This document shows, piece by piece, positions 51,565 to 60,270 of a stretch of DNA of 64,000 bases (positions within the stretch are counted from its first letter, which is position 1; every line of letters begins with the position of its first letter). This DNA is from Alphaproteobacteria bacterium. Its GTDB lineage: Bacteria > Pseudomonadota > Alphaproteobacteria > Micropepsales > Micropepsaceae. A program made the translations under genes and the position numbers. The notes under the pieces were generated by a model, which searched no databases, was not told the DNA's origin, and saw only the letters and a program-made list of their open reading frames with translations. Where the stretch lies: the NCBI GenBank assembly GCA_017308375.1, contig JAFKEW010000062.1:21686-85685 (forward strand), written 5' to 3'.

Positions 51565-53115
51565 CTAGTTCTGGCCGCCGCCCTGCGACGCGTTGCCCGG
51601 GGCAGCGTCCGGATCGAGGGGATCCTTGGCCTGCGCCAGCCCGGCGTTGGTGACCTTCCGAGGATCGCTGTCGAACACGAGCTCGGCCGCGTCCGCCGCG
51701 GCGATGAACTCGCGCTGCTCCTCGAGATTGGTGCGCCAGTCGTAACCGCGCTTGGCGGTCATCTGCGGCACGGTCGCAAAGCCCGCCCGCACCTCGAGCA
51801 GGTCCGTCTGCGCGTCCTGCCATGGATTGACGCTCTCGAACTTGGGCGGTGCCCACTCGGCCGGCACGTCCGCCGTCGAGATCAGCCCGGCGGTGAAGGC
51901 CGCGTCGATGAACCAATCCCAGATGCGGTCGCAGAACATCGGAATGATGATCTGCCACTGCACCTGCTCGACCATGCGGCGGAACTCATTGAGCCCAGCG
52001 CGACTGCTCGAGAAATTGGCCTGCGACAGGTCGCCGGTCATGAGCGCGTACGGGATCCGGAAGCCCGCCGCGATGATGTGCATCTGCACGAGGTTCCACT
52101 CGCGGATTCCCGGCGTGGCGGACGGCTGGTTGAACTTGATGTCCTTGCCGCCGCTCGCATAGGCGATCAGGCCCGGCTCGAACTGCTCGATGGTGCGGCC
52201 CTGATCATCCTTGATCGTCGGCGTGGCCGACAGCTCCTGATCGTCGCCGAACACGATGCCGACCATGCAGGACTCGGTTTTCTTGCGGACCATCTCCGCG
52301 ATCTGCCAGTCGCCCAGGTCGCGCAGGGCGGTGAGCGCCGGCGTGCCCCACGGCACCCCGCGCGACTGCACGCGCTGCCGCTCGAACAGATGGGCCACCA
52401 TGTCCGAAGGCACCCGCACCGAATCCAGCCGGCTCGAGAAGGCGAGCGAGACGTCGCCCGGGTGATCCGGATACATCCAGTAGGCCTGCCGCCGCCCGGC
52501 GCGGTCGTATTCGATCCCCTGCTTGATGCGCCGCCCCTCGTACTCCTCGAGGAACTTTGACGCGTCGAGGTGATCGGCCTCGCGCAGCTCGACTTGCAGC
52601 GGCACGGCCCCAGCGGCTTCCCGGCCCCGCAGCGGCCGCTTGACCGCAAACAGGTCGCCGCCCTCGATCATTTCGCGGACGGCCAGCACCTGCAGGCCAT
52701 AGAAGTCGGTATGGCCGTGCGCGTCGGCGCGCTTCGACCACTGCTCGAACAGCTTGTCGACCTTCTTGTTCAGCGCCTTGTTGCTCGAGGCGGCCCGGGG
52801 CCGGATGCCGTAGCCGACGATGTTGTTGACCAGCACCTGCACTGCCTGGGTGGCGAGCGCGTTATTGCGCACGAGATCCCGCATGCGGTCCCGGAGGATG
52901 GCGCCGGCAGCGCCGATCTCAGTGTCCGCCGCCGTGCTGGACGTTTTCCAGCCATCCGTTTGCCGGCCCTTTTGCGCGCCCTCATAGCCGCGCCGCAGGT
53001 TGGCAATCGAGACGCGCGCCGCGTAGCGCTTCGCCGCCGCCCGGGGCGCCACCGCCGCAAGCGCACGATCCATCATGCCCCAGCGAACGCCCTGGGGCTG
53101 GGCAAGTTTTGCCAT
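51565..53115 (-). CDS. Portal protein, lambda gpB family
   Basis: The 516-residue protein shows the lambda-type portal signature: RGYEGAQKGRQTDGWKTSST, ADTEIGAAGAILRDRMRDLV, VLVNNIVGYGIRP, HLFERQRVQSRGVPWGTPAL and NFSSSRAGLNEFRRMVEQVQ. It forms the dodecameric DNA channel at one capsid vertex. The ATG is 5 bases after the gpW stop, and the capsid fusion follows 13 bases later. Confidence 0.93.
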   Translation of the reverse strand: MAKLAQPQGVRWGMMDRALAAVAPRAAAKRYAARVSIANLRRGYEGAQKGRQTDGWKTSSTAADTEIGAAGAILRDRMRDLVRNNALATQAVQVLVNNIVGYGIRPRAASSNKALNKKVDKLFEQWSKRADAHGHTDFYGLQVLAVREMIEGGDLFAVKRPLRGREAAGAVPLQVELREADHLDASKFLEEYEGRRIKQGIEYDRAGRRQAYWMYPDHPGDVSLAFSSRLDSVRVPSDMVAHLFERQRVQSRGVPWGTPALTALRDLGDWQIAEMVRKKTESCMVGIVFGDDQELSATPTIKDDQGRTIEQFEPGLIAYASGGKDIKFNQPSATPGIREWNLVQMHIIAAGFRIPYALMTGDLSQANFSSSRAGLNEFRRMVEQVQWQIIIPMFCDRIWDWFIDAAFTAGLISTADVPAEWAPPKFESVNPWQDAQTDLLEVRAGFATVPQMTAKRGYDWRTNLEEQREFIAAADAAELVFDSDPRKVTNAGLAQAKDPLDPDAAPGNASQGGGQN

Positions 53116-53120
53116 GTCGA

Positions 53121-53327
53121 TCAGCCCCTCTTGAACCGCACGTAGCCCGCAGCCGGGCGAGCCGTCCCGGCCTCGGCGGCCAGGTCGGCCTCGATGGTGC
53201 CGATGATCTGCTTCATCTCGGCGAGCGAGCGGTACTCCGTAGTTTTCCCATCATAGGACACCCGGGTAATGCCGGAGGCGTAGGCCTCCTTGATCGCCAC
53301 CAACTGCGCCTGCGTAAATCCCGCCAT
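53121..53327 (-). CDS. Head-tail joining protein gpW
   Basis: The 68-residue protein (FTQAQLVAIKEAYASGITRV; YDGKTTEYRSLAEMKQIIGT) is a clear gpW-type protein: two helices around a beta hairpin. gpW closes the portal after DNA packaging. Its ATG overlaps the terminase stop (ATGA). The order TerL-gpW-portal is that of lambda. Confidence 0.88.
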   Translation of the reverse strand: MAGFTQAQLVAIKEAYASGITRVSYDGKTTEYRSLAEMKQIIGTIEADLAAEAGTARPAAGYVRFKRG

Positions 53328-55318
53328 CAGAACCAGTTTCCTCGCGGCCGCCCGCCCATCCAGTTGGAAGGACGGCGCGGCGCCTGTTGTTGTTGCGGCC
53401 GGTTGGGCACGCCCGCCGGCGGTGCTTCATCCAGGCCAGTGTTGTGTTGCGCCTCGAGCTCGGCCCAGCGCTTCTCGTCCCAGCGATCGATGCCCATCAG
53501 CCAGGCGGCCGCGCGGGCATAGACCCGGCAGTCGAGCGCCTCGTTGCGATCCCGGGTCTTTTGCCACTCGAGCTTCTGGTAGCCCTGCCGCGTCTTGATG
53601 GTCATCAGCTGCTCGGCCGTAGCCTGCTTCAGCCATTCCGCCGTCACCCCGCCGCGCGGGATATGGACATACCCCGCCGGGAAGCCGACACCGTCCGCCA
53701 GCTCCTCGTCGGTCGGCCGCGACAGCCGCAGGAACCGATAGAACTCGGACTTGAACACCGCGCCCGAGACGTTCCAGAGCTGCGCGCCGCGCTTGAACTT
53801 GCGGCCGCCCTCGGTGACGTCGACGTAGGTCGGCCCGTCGACCGGCATCGAGCGATCAAAACCGCCGCGCCCCTTGACCGCGAGCACCTGCCCGCGGCCC
53901 ATCTTGCGGGCCCAGGCATAGATCGCGTCGGTGTGCATGCCGTCGCCGGTATCCACCGCCAGCCGCGCAAGGCTCATTTCCGCGCCCGAGGCATGCGGCC
54001 ATGTCCGACCGAGCAGATCGGCCAGCTCGGCCCAGACCTCGGGCCGCGCCACGTCGCCCTCGAGGACGATGTGATCGACGAGCCAGGACTCGACGCCCCG
54101 GCCCCAGGCCCACACGTCGACCTCGATGCGGTCGCGCTGGATATCCGCGCCGGCGGTGAGCACCAGCCCGCCATCCGGCACCTGCCCAAGGTTCCCGCCC
54201 TCACGGCGCTCATAGAGCCGCTGCCAGTCCGGCGCCTCGCCCTTTTCCTGCCAGGTCTCGCCCAGCACGGTGTTCTTCATCGTTTTCAGCGCGGCGTCGT
54301 TGCCCTGCGCCGATTCCCAATCCCGGGCGATATCCTCCCAGGACAGCCACCCGAGCGGGGAATAGAGCCCCGAGATGTGGAAGCCGACGATGCCGGCGGC
54401 CTTGGCCTTGGCCTGAATGTCATCCGCCGCGGTCGGGAACCAATCCGCGCCATTGGCCTCGTCCATCATCCACGTCTTGTGGCGCTCGGCGATTTCCGCC
54501 TCGCAGTGCTCGCAGACGTAGCGGACCGTTTCAGGCTGGCCAGGCTCCCAGCGCAGCCGCTCGAACTTGAGCCATTGCAGCGCCCCGCATTCCGGGCAGG
54601 GGACGTGGTAGCGCTGCTGGTCGCTCAACTCGTACTCCCGCTCGATCCGCGACAGCCCCTTGATGGTTGGCGTGGAGGCCAGAAAGATTTTCGACCGATG
54701 GCCGAACGAATTCGTGCGCGCCTCGGCCAGAGCGATCGGATCGCCCTCGCCATCGACGTCACCGGGATATGCGTCCACCTCATCGCAGAACACCCACCGG
54801 GCCGGCATGGACCGCAGCCCCACGGCACTGTTCGCGCCCGCGAGGATCAGCTGACCGCCCGGAAAGCGCTTCGCCAAAATCGTGTTGCCCGAGTCCCTCG
54901 AGCGCGACGGCAGCACCAGCTCGCGCAGCGCCGGCGAATCCTCGATCAGAGGCTCGATGCGTTGCTGCGACAGGCGCTTTGCCATGTCGACGGTCGGCTG
55001 CACCGCCAGGAACGGGCCCGGCGCCCGGTGCATGCAGAACCCGATCCAGTTGTTGCCGCCCTCGGTCGCCCCGACCTGCGCGGCCTTCATGAACACCACC
55101 CGCCGCGCCGGATCGGACGGCGAGAGCGCGTCCATGATCTTGCGCATGAACGGCGTCCGCGCGGTCCGGTACGGCCCGGCCTCCGAGGCACCCCTCGAGG
55201 ACAGGATGCGGTGCCGGTCCGACCACTCCGACACGGTCAGTGTCGGATCCGGTGCCAGCCCCGCCAGCCATGCGCGGCGGATTTCGTCGGCACCCTCGAA
55301 GGCTTCAGCGGAGCTCAA
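53327..55318 (-). CDS. Terminase large subunit, GpA family
   Basis: The 663-residue packaging motor has Walker A KAAQVGATEG (residues 78-87), Walker B WVFCDEVDAYP (175-185), a zinc-finger-like cysteine set (CPECG and CEHC) and a nuclease domain with Asp residues in TAGADIQRDRIEVDVWAWG and a later acidic block. The best start is TTG at 55318 with GAGG 6 bases before it; the first ATG would remove about 57 conserved residues. It starts within the end of the TerS-like gene (14-base overlap). Confidence 0.92.
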   Translation of the reverse strand: MSSAEAFEGADEIRRAWLAGLAPDPTLTVSEWSDRHRILSSRGASEAGPYRTARTPFMRKIMDALSPSDPARRVVFMKAAQVGATEGGNNWIGFCMHRAPGPFLAVQPTVDMAKRLSQQRIEPLIEDSPALRELVLPSRSRDSGNTILAKRFPGGQLILAGANSAVGLRSMPARWVFCDEVDAYPGDVDGEGDPIALAEARTNSFGHRSKIFLASTPTIKGLSRIEREYELSDQQRYHVPCPECGALQWLKFERLRWEPGQPETVRYVCEHCEAEIAERHKTWMMDEANGADWFPTAADDIQAKAKAAGIVGFHISGLYSPLGWLSWEDIARDWESAQGNDAALKTMKNTVLGETWQEKGEAPDWQRLYERREGGNLGQVPDGGLVLTAGADIQRDRIEVDVWAWGRGVESWLVDHIVLEGDVARPEVWAELADLLGRTWPHASGAEMSLARLAVDTGDGMHTDAIYAWARKMGRGQVLAVKGRGGFDRSMPVDGPTYVDVTEGGRKFKRGAQLWNVSGAVFKSEFYRFLRLSRPTDEELADGVGFPAGYVHIPRGGVTAEWLKQATAEQLMTIKTRQGYQKLEWQKTRDRNEALDCRVYARAAAWLMGIDRWDEKRWAELEAQHNTGLDEAPPAGVPNRPQQQQAPRRPSNWMGGRPRGNWF

Positions 55319-55931
55319 TCTTGACCTCGGCCAGCTCCGACAATTGCTGCCGGAGGTACTTCTCGAGCACCTGCTCCATCTTGTGCGCTTCGATACCCAG
55401 CTCGGCCGCCATGTTCGCGGCCACGCGAGGCGGCCAGTTTTGCCAGGCGTCCCGCTCGCGCCGCGCCAGATCGAAAACCGCGTTCGTCGCCTTCACGCGA
55501 TCGACCAGCTCGCCCTTCATCTTCTGAAGGCGGACCCGAGCGGTCTGCGCTTTCAGAACCTCGTTCGCCATCCGGGCGCGCAGGAACGAAACCTGCCCGC
55601 CTTCGCCCGGCTCCGGCGGAACCTCGCCACCCTCGGCCGCGTGATCGCGCATCGTCTCGTTGACCGCGTCGATGGCCGCGCTCGGCACCGCCTTGGTGCC
55701 AGCCTTTGCTTTCGCGGCCGTGGTATCCGCCGCGGTCTGGGTGCCCATCTCGCGAGAATGGACGCCGCGCTGCTTGGCCGGGTCCGTCTGCGCATCCCAC
55801 TGCGCGTCCGCCTTGACCGGATCGATGGTCCCGTCCGGCTCGACCGAAATGCGCCCGGAGGCGATCGCCTTGCGCACCGCCGTGTCGGACACGCCACGGT
55901 GCGCCGCATATGCCCGCCGCGACATTCCCAT
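55305..55931 (-). CDS. Terminase small subunit-like protein (Nu1-type)
   Basis: From ATG 55931 the protein has 208 residues. An N-terminal winged-helix-like DNA-binding segment (MSRRAYAAHRGVSDTAVRKA, IASGRISVEPDGTIDPVKAD) is followed by a linker and a long helical C-terminus (RARMANEVLKAQTARVRLQK, EQVLEKYLRQQLSELAEVK). This matches Nu1-type packaging proteins that bind cos/pac DNA and TerL. An upstream TTG at 55964 keeps the frame open but has no ribosome site. The 77 bases before the palindromic operator may contain the packaging site. Confidence 0.72.
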   Translation of the reverse strand: MGMSRRAYAAHRGVSDTAVRKAIASGRISVEPDGTIDPVKADAQWDAQTDPAKQRGVHSREMGTQTAADTTAAKAKAGTKAVPSAAIDAVNETMRDHAAEGGEVPPEPGEGGQVSFLRARMANEVLKAQTARVRLQKMKGELVDRVKATNAVFDLARRERDAWQNWPPRVAANMAAELGIEAHKMEQVLEKYLRQQLSELAEVKIELR

Positions 55932-56000
55932 GCGAGACTGCAACCCTTCCCAGAACCGCCTCAAGCAGTTGGTTTTATTCGATAATTCATGACAGTGCGC

Positions 56001-56029
56001 TTGCTGTCATCGCAAATTTGCGATACAAC
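56001..56029 (+). promoter_or_regulatory. Promoter with palindromic operator for the rightward small-gene operon
   Basis: A perfect 16-base palindrome ATCGCAAATTTGCGAT (56009-56024) lies in the spacer of a plausible promoter: TTGCTG (56001-56006), 17 bases, TACAAC (56024-56029). The first gene starts at 56057. A repressor bound there would block RNA polymerase. The HTH protein at 56892-57086 is a candidate autoregulator; this link is an inference. Confidence 0.5.
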
Positions 56030-56056
56030 TAAGTCACCAAGAACGGAGACACCGAC

Positions 56057-56437
56057 ATGACCCGCACGAACCCCGTAACCCAGAACCGCGAATGGGGCTT
56101 CTTCGGCACCATGATGCAGGCCGGATACAACGCCTTCGAGGCATGGGACGCCGCCAGCGCGGCCATTGCCGACGCGATCGATGACCACGAAGGCTACTAC
56201 GCCCCCGAAGGCATCCGCGACTTTCTCGACAGCCGCCACGGCCGGCATTTCGCCGACACCGTCGCGAGCAACGTCAACACCGGCCAGACCTTCGAGGCCG
56301 CGCTCACCGCAGCCATCGCACAATGGCAGGGCTGGAAGATCGGACCCCGCCTCTACCGCGAGGAAGGCATCCCCGCCGGCCTTCCTTACCTGACCGGCTG
56401 GGTCCAGCATTTCGCCATCCTCAACGAAGCCGCCTAA
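56057..56437 (+). CDS. Conserved-looking hypothetical, first gene of a rightward operon
   Basis: This 126-residue protein begins MTRTNPVTQNREWGFFGTMM and contains AWDAASAAIADAIDDHEGYY, GIRDFLDSRHGRHFADTVAS and GLPYLTGWVQHF. Proteins with the NREWGFxGT and FLDSRHGRHFAD phrases occur on alphaproteobacterial plasmids and phages, but I know no function. The ribosome site region ACGGAGACACCGAC before the ATG is repeated almost exactly before the second gene. It is antisense to the surrounding late/early operons. Confidence 0.7.
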   Translation: MTRTNPVTQNREWGFFGTMMQAGYNAFEAWDAASAAIADAIDDHEGYYAPEGIRDFLDSRHGRHFADTVASNVNTGQTFEAALTAAIAQWQGWKIGPRLYREEGIPAGLPYLTGWVQHFAILNEAA

Positions 56438-56461
56438 CCCCGAACCTACGGAGACACCGAC

Positions 56462-56677
56462 ATGGCCATCCTTCGCCACACCGCAGTCGATAATTTCGGC
56501 ACCCTCGACATTATCCCGACGCAGATGCGCAAGCGCGGGCCAGCAATCGGCCCGGGCATGACGGCAGCGGACAACGGCACCTACCGCAACAGCTTCGCCA
56601 TCATCTACCGGCGTCCGTTCGGTACCGACCCGTACCTTTTCTGGTCGACCTTCGATCAGCCAACCATCGGAATGTGA
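56462..56677 (+). CDS. Small hypothetical, second gene of the rightward operon
   Basis: 71 residues (MAILRHTAVDNFGTLDIIPT; RNSFAIIYRRPFGTDPYLFW). I recognise no family. It is preceded by the same CGGAGACACCGAC leader as the first gene, 24 bases after its stop, which strongly suggests co-translation. Confidence 0.6.
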   Translation: MAILRHTAVDNFGTLDIIPTQMRKRGPAIGPGMTAADNGTYRNSFAIIYRRPFGTDPYLFWSTFDQPTIGM

Positions 56678-56685
56678 GGCAAGCC

Positions 56686-56895
56686 ATGACCTACACCCAC
56701 AGCACGCCAGTCCTCGTCCGCGTCCCGACCGCCAGCGGCCTGCCCAAGTGGGAGGCCGCGAGGGTTGACGACAACCTGCACCCCAGCGAGCGGGGGCACG
56801 TCCCGCCGCACCATCATTGCGTCCGCTTCGCCGATGGGAGCCGGATGCTCTTTCCCGAGCACGACATGATGGCGATCCCGGCGGTGACCCGATGA
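56686..56895 (+). CDS. Small hypothetical, third gene of the rightward operon
   Basis: 69 residues from ATG 56686 (MTYTHSTPVLVRVPTASGLP; HVPPHHHCVRFADGSRMLFP). No family is recognised. GAGG precedes the ATG, and the stop overlaps the ATG of the HTH gene. Confidence 0.55.
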   Translation: MTYTHSTPVLVRVPTASGLPKWEAARVDDNLHPSERGHVPPHHHCVRFADGSRMLFPEHDMMAIPAVTR

Positions 56896-57086
56896 TCGCC
56901 GCCGAATTCGAAGCCGCGCCAGCGCAGCTCGGCATTTCCCGCGCCGAGCTGTGCCGCCGCCTTGGCCTATCGCTCAACACCGGCACCGCATACGCGAAGG
57001 GCCGGGCCGAAATCCCGCCCTATATCGCGCTGGCCATCGCCGCGCTGGTGGCCGGTCTGGCACCATATGGGAGTGGGGCGCGCTGA
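56892..57086 (+). CDS. Small helix-turn-helix protein, XRE-like
   Basis: 64 residues with LGISRAELCRRLGLSLNTGT, which has the spacing of an XRE-type helix-turn-helix, and YAKGRAEIPPYIALAIAALV after it. It overlaps the third gene by ATGA and ends this small operon. It could regulate its own operon through the palindrome at 56009-56024. It lacks a dimerisation or peptidase domain, so it is not a CI-type repressor. Confidence 0.55.
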   Translation: MIAAEFEAAPAQLGISRAELCRRLGLSLNTGTAYAKGRAEIPPYIALAIAALVAGLAPYGSGAR

Positions 57087-57093
57087 CCGCGCC

Positions 57094-57594
57094 TCACATA
57101 CTCGCCGGAACCGGGATCCGGTTCTTCTCGGCATACTCCTTGAACGCCCGCATCCCCAGCGCCAGCGGGAAGCGCTCAACCACCTTGCGCAGTTGCGCCT
57201 CGGTCCCGATCCACGCGCTCGCCTTTTCCCGCGTCAGACCCTCACAGTCGAGCCGCAGATAGTCCCCGGACGCGTTGCGGAGCCGATAATGCGCCGCCGT
57301 CTTGTGGGCTTGTTCGCTCATGGCCCGCGCGCCGCTTGCCGGGACGACGATGCGCCCCAGGCTTTGCCCCTCAATACCCCGCACCGTGGCTCCCGCCACG
57401 CCGGAGCCCTTCGTGCGCCGCCCGACATTCGTGCGCGCCGCCTCGATGGAAACCCGTCGCTCTTCGTGCATTTTCCCTCCCTTTTCGAGTATCCAGGCCA
57501 AATCGGTGGCCGAGACACCCAGAAGGTGCGCGAATTGCGCGAAACTGTCCCAGTTCTCGGCCCGCACCGACCGGACTCTCCCCTGAAAATCCAC
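57094..57594 (-). CDS. Hypothetical phage protein
   Basis: The preferred start is GTG 57594, 6 bases after GAGGGG and 10 bases after the PLD-like gene's stop; it gives 166 residues. An N-terminal segment SFAQFAHLLGVSATDLAWIL looks helical, followed by a basic region (RRVSIEAARTNVGRRTKG) and a C-terminal domain (YRLRNASGDYLRLDCEGLTR; LRKVVERFPLALGMRAFKEY). I recognise no family. It is convergent with the HTH gene. Confidence 0.5.
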   Translation of the reverse strand: MDFQGRVRSVRAENWDSFAQFAHLLGVSATDLAWILEKGGKMHEERRVSIEAARTNVGRRTKGSGVAGATVRGIEGQSLGRIVVPASGARAMSEQAHKTAAHYRLRNASGDYLRLDCEGLTREKASAWIGTEAQLRKVVERFPLALGMRAFKEYAEKNRIPVPASM

Positions 57595-57604
57595 CTTCCG
57601 CCCC

Positions 57605-58321
57605 TCAATCCCCGATGAGGCCGGACAGGTCGGCCTCGGAGAACACCACGTCCTGCAGCTTGGGCGCCTTCGCCACCTTGGGCTTCGGCTCGCGCTGCTG
57701 GCGCTTGGGCGCGTCGACCTCCTCGGGATCAGCGAGAAAACGGTCATAGACCGCCCGAATAATCGCCCGATTGTCCTGACTGCGCCCCGATTCCTCCCAG
57801 AGTGCGTCGAACCAATCGGTATAGAGCCCGGCGACCGCATCATCGACGTCGATGTCGAACTGCTCGGTGCGCAGGTTCTTGTTCAAATTCATGCTCGAGC
57901 GCATCACCGCGTTGCCGCGCTCGCCAGAGACGATGACGATCTTCGCGTGGACCGATACGCACCGGAAGGCGTCGATGCCCAGCACCTCGATCAGCGGCCC
58001 GGCATACTTGGGCGACTTCTCGAACGTGCCACGGTCGAGCAGCATCCGGATATCGGTGATGCGCCCGCGGGTCCGGATATCCCGCGCCCGCTTCACATCG
58101 TAGATGCCGGTGGTCCAGGTCGACACCCGCACCGCCGCCGGCCCCAGCTCGTCGACCATGTGCTCCATGGCGTCGATCGCCGAGAACTGCCCGGCGGTCA
58201 GTCCGGTCACCCGGACGCCAGGCTGGAGGCGACCGATCACCTTGGCCGCCGTTCCGGTCCGATGCACCACGCGCCGGACCTTGCTGGTCGCAAACCGAAG
58301 CGAGCGTGGCCGCTCGGCCAT
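57605..58321 (-). CDS. PLD-like phosphodiesterase-family protein
   Basis: The 238-residue protein resembles single-motif phospholipase D superfamily proteins: SVHAKIVIVSGERGNAVMRS with HxK and a later SSMNLNKN block. The usual Asp after HxK is replaced by Ser, which may weaken activity. PLD-fold proteins include nucleases and DNA-binding proteins. The C-terminal 30 residues are basic and probably disordered, with a short acidic end. The ATG overlaps the stop of the HD gene. The role in the phage is unknown. Confidence 0.6.
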   Translation of the reverse strand: MAERPRSLRFATSKVRRVVHRTGTAAKVIGRLQPGVRVTGLTAGQFSAIDAMEHMVDELGPAAVRVSTWTTGIYDVKRARDIRTRGRITDIRMLLDRGTFEKSPKYAGPLIEVLGIDAFRCVSVHAKIVIVSGERGNAVMRSSMNLNKNLRTEQFDIDVDDAVAGLYTDWFDALWEESGRSQDNRAIIRAVYDRFLADPEEVDAPKRQQREPKPKVAKAPKLQDVVFSEADLSGLIGD

Positions 58322-58818
58322 CAGAACGCCTCGCAGAGCAGGCCAGAGGAACCCATGGCAACCGTGACCACATCGTCACTCAGGCCCAACTCCGCAGGAT
58401 CCCGACCAAGGAGCCAGTGCCACTCCATCACCAGGGCGATGGCATCGACCACCGCCACATGGCGGCGCACATCGTCGGTGGGCACCAGGATGCCCAGCGC
58501 GCCACAGATTGCGATATCCCACCGCGCTTGCAGCGCCCGAATCGCCTCCATGCCGACCACGCGCTGAACCGGCGTAGCAATGTCGCCGGTCGCGAATTCA
58601 TGGTCGTCATGGTGCTCGGACCATTCGACGATCGCCGGTCCGTAACCCATCGACCGCGCGATGGCACCGCAAAGGCGCTGGTGCTGCGCGACATAGAGCG
58701 CGTGCATGTTTCCCGAGAACCGCCGAATCGTCGCGAGGCGCATCCGCATGAACGCGACGTCCACGTCCTCGGGCCGAGGGTTGGCAAAATCCGGGACCAT
58801 CACCGGCCCCAGAAGCAT
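58321..58818 (-). CDS. HD-domain phosphohydrolase
   Basis: From ATG 58818 the 165-residue protein has the phage-type HD pattern: FSGNMHALYVAQHQRLCGAI with an early His, and VEWSEHHDDHEFATGDIATP with the metal-binding H..HHDDHE and GDIxTPV. Related proteins hydrolyse (deoxy)nucleotide monophosphates, so a role in nucleotide-pool control is likely. The frame is open upstream into the methyltransferase gene but only as out-of-frame sequence. It starts 5 bases after that gene. Confidence 0.7.
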   Translation of the reverse strand: MLLGPVMVPDFANPRPEDVDVAFMRMRLATIRRFSGNMHALYVAQHQRLCGAIARSMGYGPAIVEWSEHHDDHEFATGDIATPVQRVVGMEAIRALQARWDIAICGALGILVPTDDVRRHVAVVDAIALVMEWHWLLGRDPAELGLSDDVVTVAMGSSGLLCEAF

Positions 58819-58823
58819 CTCGC

Positions 58824-60185
58824 TCACGCCGCTTCCCGTCCGGCCTCGATGGCCTCGAACGTGCGGCCGTCGCCCTCGAGTTTTGCCTCGAGGCCCGTGT
58901 ATTCCTGCCAGCGGCGGACGATGACGTCCGCGAACTTCTCGTCCAGCTCCATGAGCCGGGCGGATCGGCCCACGCCATGGCAGGCGATCAGCGTGGATCC
59001 CGACCCGCCGAACGGATCGAGCACCAGGTCGCCGCGCTTCGTCGAATTCTCGAGCATGCCGAGAATGAGCCCGACCGGCTTCATGGTCGGATGCTCGCCA
59101 TTGCGCGCCGGCTTGTCCGCGCGGAGCACCGACTGGTCGAGCGTTTCGACCGCCAGCTTGTCGCCGGTGACGACCACCACCTGCCCACCGATATCGATCT
59201 GCAGCGAGCCGTCCGGCATGATCCGGAGCGGTGGGCGCTGGTCCTCGATCACGGTGGTGCGAGCGCGACCGCCGTACCACTTGTGCGGCCCGCCCGCCTT
59301 CCATCCGTAAAGGATCGGCTCGTGACGCCACTGGTAGTCCGACCGCCCGAGCACAAGGCTGGGCTTCACCCAGACCAGGCACCCCGACAGCTTGAAGCCC
59401 GCATCCTTGAACGCGGCCCGGAAATTCTGCCCCTCGGTGTCGGCGTGCGCCACATAGATCGGCGCGCCCTTCTTCATCACCGACGCGGCGGCCCCGAACG
59501 CCTCGACGAGGAACCGCCGGAAGTCCGACGACTCCATGTTGTCGTTCTGGATTTTCCCAGCCGACCCCTCGTAATTCACGTTGTAGGGCGGGTCCGTCCA
59601 GCACCCGTCCACCAGCTCCGAACCGCAGAGCGCGGCCATATCCGCCTTGGACGTCGAGTCTCCGCACATCACCCGGTGCGACCCGAGCAGCCAGACATTC
59701 CCACGCTGGCTGACGACCTTTTTCCCGACCTCCGGAACATGGTCCGGGTCGCCCAGCGCCGGCGGCTCGCCAGCATCATCGAGGCCGCCGAGGATTTCCT
59801 CGAGCTCGGTCTCGGAGAACCCGACCACGTCGAGATCGAAGCCCTCGTCGCGCAGCGCGGCCAATTCCTGGCGCAGCAGCTCCTCGTCCCATCCGGCATT
59901 CTCGGCGATCTTATTGTCGGCGATCACCAGAGCCCGGCGCTGCCGCTCGGTGAGGTGATCGAGGACGATCGCCGGCAACTTGTCGAGCCCGAGGCGCTCG
60001 GCCGCGAGCAGGCGACCATGGCCAGCGATCAGGACGTTGTCCGCCCCGACCAGCACCGGGTTTGCCCAGCCGAACTCGGCAATCGAGGCGGCGATCTGCG
60101 CGATTTGCCATTCCGGGTGCGTCCGCGCATTGCGCGCATACGGCACCAGGTCGGCCACCGCCAACATCTCGATCTTCAACATCAT
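58824..60185 (-). CDS. ParB-domain DNA methyltransferase fusion
   Basis: From ATG 60185 the protein has 453 residues. Residues 1-135 form a ParB/Srx-like domain (LVPYARNARTHPEWQIAQIA; VLIAGHGRLLAAERLG). Residues about 155-440 form an amino-methyltransferase of the DPPY type (TDPPYNVNYEG, residues 197-207; motif I DPFGGSGSTLIACHG near the C-terminus), so the motif order is that of the beta class. It would methylate adenine N6 or cytosine N4. This fusion is common in phages next to terminase genes and may protect phage DNA. The frame runs upstream through the tRNA-like gene, but that part is not coding. GGAGG directly precedes the ATG pair at 60185/60182. Confidence 0.85.
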   Translation of the reverse strand: MMLKIEMLAVADLVPYARNARTHPEWQIAQIAASIAEFGWANPVLVGADNVLIAGHGRLLAAERLGLDKLPAIVLDHLTERQRRALVIADNKIAENAGWDEELLRQELAALRDEGFDLDVVGFSETELEEILGGLDDAGEPPALGDPDHVPEVGKKVVSQRGNVWLLGSHRVMCGDSTSKADMAALCGSELVDGCWTDPPYNVNYEGSAGKIQNDNMESSDFRRFLVEAFGAAASVMKKGAPIYVAHADTEGQNFRAAFKDAGFKLSGCLVWVKPSLVLGRSDYQWRHEPILYGWKAGGPHKWYGGRARTTVIEDQRPPLRIMPDGSLQIDIGGQVVVVTGDKLAVETLDQSVLRADKPARNGEHPTMKPVGLILGMLENSTKRGDLVLDPFGGSGSTLIACHGVGRSARLMELDEKFADVIVRRWQEYTGLEAKLEGDGRTFEAIEAGREAA

Positions 60186-60270
60186 CCTCCAGAAAGTACG
60201 GCCGCCCATGGCTCCGGGGAGGAAGGCGGAGCCCGGGCGGCCTGACCGGCAGCGTCCTGCCGGGTTTGGG

